Source: Castellaniella hirudinis (GTDB lineage Bacteria > Pseudomonadota > Gammaproteobacteria > Burkholderiales > Burkholderiaceae_B). From it: a stretch of DNA of 64,000 bases. The stretch covers positions 288,847 to 352,846 of the forward strand of contig NZ_JBHSDY010000007.1 of the NCBI RefSeq assembly GCF_042651965.1, given 5' to 3'. Positions within the stretch are counted from its first letter, which is position 1. Each line of letters starts with the position of its first letter. Under the pieces are notes generated by a model. It was not told the origin of the DNA. It was given only the letters and a program-made list of their open reading frames with translations, and searched no databases. This document shows, in pieces, positions 27,065-37,700 of this stretch. The position numbers and the translations under genes were made by a program.

Positions 27065-27417
27065 GACGCAATCCGCGCCAGCAGGGCGTCGGCCTCGGTC
27101 CGGACTTGGCGTTTCAGGGCGGTCAGGCTGAGCGCAGGGGGACGGTTCACCAGACGGAACACCAGGTCGCCATCGGGCAGCGCGCCCCGGTGCAGGCGAA
27201 AGGCTTCGCGCAGCACGCGTTTGATGGCGTTGCGGGTCACCGCCAGGGGGGCGTAGCGCTTGGGCACCACCAGACCCAGCCGGGCAGGGCCTTCGGCCGC
27301 ACCGCGCGGGCCGGACACCACGAACAAAGCCCCTCGGGCGATACGCCGCCCTTTCAGGGCAGCCGCGTATTCCGAGGGGCGATGCAGCCGGGCCGCCGGA
27401 GGAAAAGCGGTAGGCAT
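27061..27417 (-). CDS. rnpA: Ribonuclease P protein component RnpA
   Basis: A 118-residue basic protein with RLHRPSEYAAALKGRRIARG at the N-terminus and the RNR motif VVPKRYAPLAVTRNAIKRVLREAFR. It binds the RNase P RNA and helps 5' processing of pre-tRNA. The start MPTAF at 27417 agrees with related proteins as I recall them; an ATG three codons upstream (27426) is also possible. That choice matters because a hairpin ends exactly at 27426. Confidence 0.94.
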   Translation of the reverse strand: MPTAFPPAARLHRPSEYAAALKGRRIARGALFVVSGPRGAAEGPARLGLVVPKRYAPLAVTRNAIKRVLREAFRLHRGALPDGDLVFRLVNRPPALSLTALKRQVRTEADALLARIAS

Positions 27418-27425
27418 GGCGATCA

Positions 27426-27458
27426 TTCCGGGGTCATGCCGGAAGCATGACCCCGGAA
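27426..27458 (-). other. Perfect hairpin between rpmH and rnpA
   Basis: Bases 27426-27439 and 27445-27458 form a perfect 14-bp inverted repeat with a 5-nt loop. It fills almost all of the 47-bp gap between the rpmH stop and the rnpA start. No T-run follows on the minus strand, so it looks more like an mRNA processing or expression-ratio element than a full terminator. Confidence 0.65.
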
Positions 27459-27464
27459 GGAAAA

Positions 27465-27599
27465 TCAGACGGCCAGACGCTTGCGGCCCTTGGCGCGGCG
27501 GGCGCTCAGGACGGCGCGGCCGGCACGGGTCTTCATGCGCACGCGAAACCCATGGGTGCGCTTGCGACGGGTAACGGAGGGCTGAAAAGTGCGTTTCAT
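27465..27599 (-). CDS. rpmH: Ribosomal protein L34
   Basis: A 44-residue, highly basic protein with the canonical sequence pattern MKRTFQPSVTRRKRTHGFR at the N-terminus and RRAKGRKRL near the C-terminus. It is a component of the large ribosomal subunit. It is the first gene of the rpmH-rnpA-yidD-yidC cluster, divergent from dnaA. A clear sigma-70 promoter lies about 120 bp upstream. Confidence 0.97.
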   Translation of the reverse strand: MKRTFQPSVTRRKRTHGFRVRMKTRAGRAVLSARRAKGRKRLAV

Positions 27600-27717
27600 G
27601 ATGGATCCAAAAGAGCTCGGGGCAAAGGGTCCGGGGCAGTCCCCGGGACGGATCCCGGAACTCAGTCCGGGACAAAGCCGACAGGCACAATTTGCCCACG
27701 GCATCGAAAAGCCCAGT

Positions 27718-27746
27718 ATTTCATCAAATTTTTGAAGTTGTGTCAA
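27718..27746 (-). promoter_or_regulatory. rpmH promoter
   Basis: On the minus strand there is a perfect -35 TTGACA (complement of 27741-27746), a 17-bp spacer, and a TGAAAT -10 (complement of 27718-27723). It would give a leader of about 110 nt before rpmH. Confidence 0.65.
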
Positions 27747-27796
27747 TCACTTGGGCGTATCCGCCCCCCTGCCCGATCGCCGCCGCCCGACAGGCC

Positions 27797-27805
27797 TGTG
27801 GATAA
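27797..27805 (-). promoter_or_regulatory. DnaA box upstream of dnaA
   Basis: A perfect consensus box TTATCCACA on the minus strand (TGTGGATAA on the plus strand). It lies about 40 bp before the dnaA start and just upstream of a TAGAAT -10-like hexamer (27823-27828), so it could mediate dnaA autoregulation. Only one perfect box was seen in this 243-bp region. Confidence 0.75.
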
Positions 27806-27842
27806 CTTTGGGCGGGAAAGGGTAGAATCGAGGTTTGGCAAG

Positions 27843-29285
<1,443 letters not shown>

Positions 29286-29289
29286 GAAG

Positions 29290-30402
29290 ATGCAACTCAT
29301 TCAAGCGACCCGCGATGCCGTGCTCAAGCCCCTGACGATGGTGGTGGGGATCGTCGAACGGCGCAACACGCTGCCCATCCTCGCCAACGTGCTGATCCGC
29401 AAACAAGGCAATCAGCTCGAGTTCCTGGCCAACGACCTGGAAGTCCAGATCACCACCCGGGCGGACTTCGGCGTGGGCGACGAGGTCCAGTCCACCACCG
29501 TGGCGGCCCGCAAGCTGCTCGACATCCTGCGCGCCCTGCCCGAGTCGGGCGACGTCCGGCTGTCCCTGGACGAGGCCAAGCTCACCGTCCAGGCCGGCCG
29601 CAGCCGCTTTGCCCTGCAGACCCTGGACGCGGCCGACTACCCCACGGTCACCCAGGCCGAACAATGGTCGGCGTCCTTCTCCATGTCCCAGAAGGCCCTG
29701 AAAAACCTGTTCAACCAGGTGCACTTCGCCATGGCGCAGCAGGACATCCGCTACTACCTGAACGGCCTGCTGCTGGTGCTGGAACCCGGCCGCGTGCGCG
29801 CCGTGGCCACCGACGGCCACCGGCTGGCCCACAGCGGCATCGCCGTCGAAGGCCAGGAATCCGCGCTGGACGTGATCATCCCGCGCAAGACCATCCACGA
29901 AATGCAGCGCCTGCTGTCCGACGACGAACAGGCCGCCGTGCAGATCGACGTCACGACCGGCCAGATCCGCTTCCGCTTCGACGACATCGAGGTCGTCTCC
30001 AAGCTGGTCGAGGGCAAGTTCCCCGACTACCGCCGCGTCATTCCCTCCGGCTACACCCGGCACTTCGACATCGCCCGCGACGTCCTCCAGTCGGCCCTGC
30101 AGCGCACCGCCATCCTGACCACGGACAAGCTCAAGGGCGTGCGCCTGCAACTGGGCGACAATCTGCTGCGCCTGTCCTCGTCCAATGCCGAACAGGAAGA
30201 AGCGCGCGAAGAACTCGAAGTCGATTACGCCCAGGAATCGCTGGACGTGGCCTTCAACGTCAGCTACCTGCTCGACGTGCTGTCCAACATCAAGACCGAT
30301 TCCGTGCGCTGGTCCGTCCAGCCCGACGCCAACGCCTCCGTGCTGATCACGCTGGCCAACGACGAGGAATTCAAGTACGTCGTCATGCCGATGCGCATCT
30401 AG
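29290..30402 (+). CDS. dnaN: DNA polymerase III sliding clamp (beta subunit)
   Basis: A 370-residue protein with three clamp repeats. It begins with the family pattern LIQATRDAVLKPLTMVVGIVER. The middle domain carries YLNGLLLVLEPGRVRAVATDGHRL, and it ends with the canonical YVVMPMRI that forms the partner-peptide pocket. It encircles DNA and tethers polymerases. AAGGATAAGA precedes the ATG; it is cotranscribed with dnaA across a 4-bp gap. Confidence 0.97.
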   Translation: MQLIQATRDAVLKPLTMVVGIVERRNTLPILANVLIRKQGNQLEFLANDLEVQITTRADFGVGDEVQSTTVAARKLLDILRALPESGDVRLSLDEAKLTVQAGRSRFALQTLDAADYPTVTQAEQWSASFSMSQKALKNLFNQVHFAMAQQDIRYYLNGLLLVLEPGRVRAVATDGHRLAHSGIAVEGQESALDVIIPRKTIHEMQRLLSDDEQAAVQIDVTTGQIRFRFDDIEVVSKLVEGKFPDYRRVIPSGYTRHFDIARDVLQSALQRTAILTTDKLKGVRLQLGDNLLRLSSSNAEQEEAREELEVDYAQESLDVAFNVSYLLDVLSNIKTDSVRWSVQPDANASVLITLANDEEFKYVVMPMRI

Positions 30403-30452
30403 GGCCGCCCGCACACGCCCGCCCCGCCGACGGACTCAACTACAGGATTTTC

Positions 30453-32906
<2,454 letters not shown>

Positions 32907-32908
32907 TC

Positions 32909-32922
32909 CTGTAGGATCTCGC
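32909..32922 (+). repeat. Left 14-bp inverted repeat of accessory island
   Basis: CTGTAGGATCTCGC lies 3 bp after the gyrB stop and is exactly repeated in inverse orientation at 45446-45459, 12.5 kb away. The two copies enclose the ArsC-like gene, an IS-like remnant and the Druantia-like operon. No matching target duplication is obvious outside them. Confidence 0.7.
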
Positions 32923-32984
32923 GAAAGCTTAGATCCGTCTCATGTAAGTTAGATTTACTCTTACTCGTTTGAGCATAGATCTTG

Positions 32985-33009
32985 GGGTCACCAGTAGGTG
33001 GCCCTTTTT
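32985..33009 (+). terminator. Rho-independent terminator after gyrB
   Basis: An 8-bp stem (32985-32992 with 32997-33004, one T-G wobble) and AGTA loop are followed by five T residues. It lies 78 bp past the gyrB stop. The rest of 32923-33194 holds no gene or RNA that I recognise. Confidence 0.75.
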
Positions 33010-33194
33010 CTTCGGGTCAAAGTCACGTGACAACTGATCGCTTTACGCCGCCTCGCCAATCATCCGTTGCGGCTGAGGGTTTCGCACATGACAGCTTTCG
33101 ACCCTGAAGGGACTGATCCTGTTTATGCGCGGTCGCCAGCGGCCCGCTGCGACAGTCGCCCCGACGAGATAGTCAAAATAGTGCGCCGCCGCGC

Positions 33195-33545
33195 TCAAAG
33201 CCCGAAAATCGTTGCGTAGCGCTCGGGCTTGAAACCGACTTCAATGCCGTGCGGCATCGTCAGCACCGGGCGCTTGATCATCGTCGGCTCTGCGACCATC
33301 AGGTCGATCGCTCTGGCTTCATCCAGACCGTCGCGTACCGCTTCAGGCAGGACACGGAACGTCTTGCTCGCCTTGTTCAGCACCTTGTCGAGCCCTGCTT
33401 CGGCAACCCACGCCGCGACTTCGGCGCGGGTGATGCCCGCGACGCGATAATCGTGAAATGTGAAATCAATGCCATGCACACCAAGCCAGGTGAAGGCCTT
33501 CTTCATCGTGTCGCAGTTCTTGATTCCGTAGATGGTAACCGTCAT
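33195..33545 (-). CDS. ArsC/Spx-family reductase-like protein (YffB type)
   Basis: A 116-residue thioredoxin-fold protein of the ArsC family. The single catalytic-type Cys sits in IYGIKNCDTMKKAFTWL near residue 10. LNKASKTFRVLP and the PTMIKRPVL motif near residue 87 follow; these match the YffB/Spx-like branch rather than true arsenate reductases. Role uncertain. ATG 33545 is the family start; a longer in-frame start at 33764 would run through an IS-like remnant. It lies inside the inverted repeats that bound the island. A second, glutaredoxin-type ArsC gene is found beyond the island at 47117. Confidence 0.82.
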   Translation of the reverse strand: MTVTIYGIKNCDTMKKAFTWLGVHGIDFTFHDYRVAGITRAEVAAWVAEAGLDKVLNKASKTFRVLPEAVRDGLDEARAIDLMVAEPTMIKRPVLTMPHGIEVGFKPERYATIFGL

Positions 33546-33580
33546 GTCGGACTGCTCATTTTTGGGGTGTGGACCTTTTC

Positions 33581-33670
33581 TTAGACAGTGTACATAGACA
33601 GCAAGTCTAGTGCATGACGATACTCGATGGGACTGCAATGGCCGTAAGCGGTCCACAACCTGCGTTGCGC
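33581..33670 (-). pseudogene. Possible decayed 3' end of an IS3-family transposase
   Basis: On the minus strand, one frame reads LWTAYGHCSPIEYRHALDLL and then SMYTV, ending in TAA at 33581-33583. The SPIEYR core resembles the extreme C-terminus of IS3-family OrfB transposases (xSPxEYR/xSPxEFR). Just upstream, another frame reads VNDWPNYS, like the preceding DW..YN segment, which would imply a frameshift. No inverted repeats or catalytic DDE region are present, so at most this is a short remnant at the left edge of the defence operon. Confidence 0.35.
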
Positions 33671-33773
33671 CAGCGCTATAGTTGGGCCAATCATTCACGA
33701 ATTTTGCGGCCAATATCACCTCCCAAACTAGGGTGGCCAGTAGCTCAGATAGGGTACTGATCATGTAGCGTTG

Positions 33774-33782
33774 TGCTATAAA
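33774..33782 (+). promoter_or_regulatory. Extended -10 promoter of the Druantia-like operon
   Basis: TGCTATAAA fits an extended -10 element (TGnTATAAA) and lies immediately before the first ATG of the operon (33788). No good -35 is seen. Transcription would start at about the first codon, which implies either a near-leaderless message or use of the next in-frame ATG at 33830. Confidence 0.4.
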
Positions 33783-33787
33783 GAAAC

Positions 33788-34777
33788 ATGGTTGGTTACA
33801 CCCAGTCTCTAACTATTCGCGCGGCGTCCATGACGTCCCCGACTTCATACACATCGGCCACGCCAGTACTTGATTCGCTCGAGTTTGCCCGTGGCGCGAT
33901 TTGTGCCGCGACGTTCGTGGCCGCTGATACAGCGAGCGAAACGCACGTCACGAAGCTTCGCCTTTTATTCGAGCGAGCCGGCTTGGCGTCGTCAATGAAA
34001 GAAGCCCTCAAAACCATGCAACTCCTACGCGAGGCTGAGCCGCTGGGCGGCGGATATTGGACTGCTGCGCCCCTCCGTGTTGTTGAGTTGGGCCCTGATT
34101 GCCTCCTCTTGGTAGGCCCGCACCCGACATCGGAACTGCAACGGCACTTTGCTGGCGTGCTTCGGCCCGGAAAGGGACGGATGATGAGTCATGTCGGCAC
34201 AACTGCACTGCCCAAGCAATCACAGGCGGCTTGGCGAGGAAGCGACGGAAACGACGCACGCTCGTGGACCCAGATCACTATCAATTCGGCAATGGAGACA
34301 CTCGCCCCATCCTTTGTCGCTGATAACCTGCAAGTGTTCGCTGTCCGACAATCTGGCGAGCGGTGTCACGAAGCGGTTTGGCTTCCAGCAGGGAGCAATC
34401 TCGCATGCGATTGGCGCGGAGTCGGGCTATTTCGTGCACGGCGCAGTACGGCGCACTACCGCTATTTCCTTGGAAAGTACGAAGCAGGAAGAGAGTTTCT
34501 AGAGGGGCCTCAGGTCTTCGATGCGGCCCGATTTCAATTCGGACTTGCGGCTCTGCAGAATAAGCCGTTGGCGACCACCATCACAACCATTTCCGGTACG
34601 ACTTCGATTTCTCTGGCCGTGGCGCCTCCTCCATCAATAAGGCGCTTACTCGTGGCGCTTTGTACAGAACATCCAAGATCGTTTGGACGCGTCTGGACGT
34701 GTTGTGCCCCGACCTGTCTGCCTGTGCTACTAGAATCGCTTCAAGAACTCAGTTGCGAGATAAAACACCATGAGTGA
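33788..34777 (+). CDS. Unknown protein, first gene of Druantia-like defence operon (DruD candidate)
   Basis: A 329-residue protein that I do not recognise by motif. It has no signal peptide or membrane helix. The N-terminal 100 residues look helical (THVTKLRLLFERAGLASSMKEALKTMQLLREAEPLGGGYW) and could form a small winged-helix-like unit. The middle is mixed and rich in aromatic residues, and the C-terminus has several Cys (WTCCAPTC). Base composition is less GC-rich than the core genes. Its 3' end overlaps the helicase gene by 8 nt. If the operon is Druantia type I, the position directly before the DruE-like gene would fit DruD; that is inference from order only. The start could be ATG 33788 or 33830; neither has a clear ribosome binding site. 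Confidence 0.6.
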   Translation: MVGYTQSLTIRAASMTSPTSYTSATPVLDSLEFARGAICAATFVAADTASETHVTKLRLLFERAGLASSMKEALKTMQLLREAEPLGGGYWTAAPLRVVELGPDCLLLVGPHPTSELQRHFAGVLRPGKGRMMSHVGTTALPKQSQAAWRGSDGNDARSWTQITINSAMETLAPSFVADNLQVFAVRQSGERCHEAVWLPAGSNLACDWRGVGLFRARRSTAHYRYFLGKYEAGREFLEGPQVFDAARFQFGLAALQNKPLATTITTISGTTSISLAVAPPPSIRRLLVALCTEHPRSFGRVWTCCAPTCLPVLLESLQELSCEIKHHE

Positions 34778-37700
34778 CTCCAAGACCTACTCTGCCCGCA
34801 CTGTCTTTGATGGGATGAAGGGGACCCTGCATCGATATCTGGAAGCCCAATACCATATCTGGGATGAAAGCCTGATCGAAGGACGCAAACGGCTGTTGGA
34901 GTCCGAAGGCATAACATTTCAAGAGCCCCGTATCGAGGGGACGCCGTTCTATGTCGCAGGGAACACGTATGCCCAGATGAAAATTCCATCGGCAGCTAAG
35001 GCCGTGCTTGAGCTTGCTGCTGAGCAAGCTGGAACCGGAATTCCCAAGCGACCCTACAAACACCAGGCGGATGCGCTTGAGTCATTCCTTGGTCGTGGTG
35101 AGGAGGTCATCGTCGCCACCGGCACCGGCTCCGGCAAGACAGAGTGTTTCCTTATGCCGATCCTCGGATCGCTCGCCATCGAGTCCTCCGAGCGGCCGGA
35201 TTCTTGGCTAAACCCCGGCTGCCGGGCACTGCTGCTGTACCCGATGAATGCGCTGGTCAACGATCAGCTTTCACGGCTACGGCGCCTGATGGGCCAGCAA
35301 AATGTTGCTGAACACATCCGCGGCAGGCGACCTGGCCGCGCAACATTTGGGATGTACACAAGCCGAACGCCGTATCCCGGAGTGGCCAGCAAAGCACGTG
35401 ATCAATCCCGTCTGCAACCATTAGTGCAACATGCCTATCTCGACCTTCCCGAAGAAGCCAGGGAGCGGCTCGATCGAGAAGGTAAGTGGCCGGCCAAGGA
35501 TCTTGAGGCCTTCGTAGACTCCTCCTTCGTAACCGGCCCCAACGACTCTGAGCTGCTGTCACGCAGCGAGATGCAGGCACGTTGCCCTGACTTGCTCGTC
35601 ACTAACTATTCGATGCTGGAATACATGCTGCTGCGGCCGATCGAACGAAGCATCTTCGATCAAACGGCGGCCTGGTTGGCTGCCGACCAATCAAACTATT
35701 TCACTGTCGTGCTTGATGAGGCCCACATGTATCGCGGCTCGGGGGGCGCCGAAGTTGCATACCTCCTCCGAAGGCTTCATGCACGCCTGGGGGTCAGCCG
35801 GGATCGAGTGCGGTACATTTTGACCAGTGCAAGCCTTGGCAAGACAGCCGAAGCTACTACACGTATGCAGGCTTTCGCTGCAGATCTAAGTGGCCTTACC
35901 AAGGGTCAACGCGAATTCACGCTCATCCGAGGCGAGCAACTGAAGAAGTCAGGGGAGAGACCCGCGACAAAGTCAGAGGCAGCAGCATTAGCTCGTTTCG
36001 ACATCTCAGCACTGCACGAGTCTGCACTCGACCCGGACAAGGCCACAACCGAATTTAGTACGCTGCTAAAAGCGCTAGGCCAAAAATCAGACCGGAGTGC
36101 CGGATGTGATCAGGCTGCACTTCAACAGGCAGTCTATCAATGGCTTCAATCATTTGGTCCCGCAGCGCTCGTTGCGAACCTGGTGACGGAACATCCGCAA
36201 AAACTCCGTGCCATCGCAACTTTGGCCTTCCCTGGATCAGGCGATGCTGAGGCAGCAATGGAGGCAACCCTGGCGCTCATGTCGTTCGCTAAGGAGCAGC
36301 ATAGCGGACGCGTGTACGCACCAGTACGCTCGCATTTGTTCTTCCGCGGCATTACAGGCATCTATGCCTGCACCAATGCTAGTTGCAGTGCCAAAGACCC
36401 TTCAGTCCCTTCGGGGAGGCTTGGAAAGCTCTACTCGGAGCCGATGCTTCGATGCAAGTGCGGCGCACGCGTGTACGAAGTGCTGACGCATCGCGATTGC
36501 GGAACTGCATTCATACGAGGATACGTTGAGGATCAATTCGGAACGTTCCTCTGGCACCAGCCATCCAACGGCCTGTGGGGATCGGGCGGCCTGATGGAGG
36601 CGCATTTCCTGGTAGAGCTCGACCGTCGTGCGACCGAGGCCCATGGGCGGATGGAAGGCTCTCACGTTTGGCTCCACACAACCACAGGAAGACTTGTTGT
36701 TCAGGCACCGCCCGCTGCAGAGGAACTGGACCAATACCTCGCGCTTATCCGACCTGATAGTCCTGTGGCGATTTCAGGACAGCAGACGCTGTCCTTCAAA
36801 CAAGAGTGCCCCGTGTGCACACGGCGGTGGCAGGCCGGTTCGACCAAGATCATGGATTTGGCCACAAAGGGTGAAGCACCATTCGCCCAGTTAATCCGGA
36901 CACAGGTCGAACTGCAACCCATTACGCAACAAAAAACAGACCGTTCACCGAATGGCGGCCGTAAATCGCTACTCTTCTCCGACGGTCGCCAGAAAGCGGC
37001 ACGTCTAGCAAGAGACATTCCGCGCGAGATTGAGAACGATGTCTTCCGACAATTATTACTCCTGGCTTCGAGAGAACTGCACGAACTCCAGCGCGAGGCC
37101 ACACTCGGTGATCATATGTACGTTGCTTTGCTGCATGTGCTAGCAAAGAACGCCCTATTGCTGTTTGACGGCGCTGACCGGGAACGACTACAGCGAGATG
37201 TACTCGACCATCGCCGCCACTACCTGGGCGAATTGCGCGATGCGCTTGAAGAGTCGCCCCCAGCCAAACCGCCACGGTTCTCCTCGCTCCTCCTCCGGCA
37301 TCTAGGGTCGCCGTTTTACTCATTGAGCGCACTGACGCTGGCACACATTGAGCCTATACGGCGAGTGCGTCGACAAATTCTCGCGGAGTTGCCAGGCATC
37401 AACGAAACACATCTCCATGCTGTGTGGGTAGCATGGATTCAAAGCTTTGCCAGCAACTTTGCCGTAGATGCGGATTTGCCCCCTGGCGTCAGATTGCAAG
37501 CCGCCGGCTATCCCATCGGGGGAGGCCTGGACCGAAATGGCGGCTTCTCGGCAAGACAACAGGCGTTTTTGCGTGCTCGACTACCAGAACTGGAGCAGGT
37601 CTTCGAGACGCTGACTTCAGCCTTGTGCCAAAAACATCCAGGACGCTCTGGCTCTTTTATCGTCCCGGGCAGGCTCGCCCTAAAACTCGCATCAGATCAG

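Noticed and set aside
27600..27842. oriC directly upstream of dnaA
   Set aside because: Only one perfect DnaA box and no AT-rich unwinding stretch were seen there; the mnmG side, with parS sites and an AT-rich patch, is the better candidate.
33195..33545. The ArsC-fold gene as a second arsenate reductase
   Set aside because: It has the single NCDT-type Cys site and PTMIKRP pattern of the YffB/Spx-like branch, and lacks the NPxCGTSR motif present in arsC at 47117.
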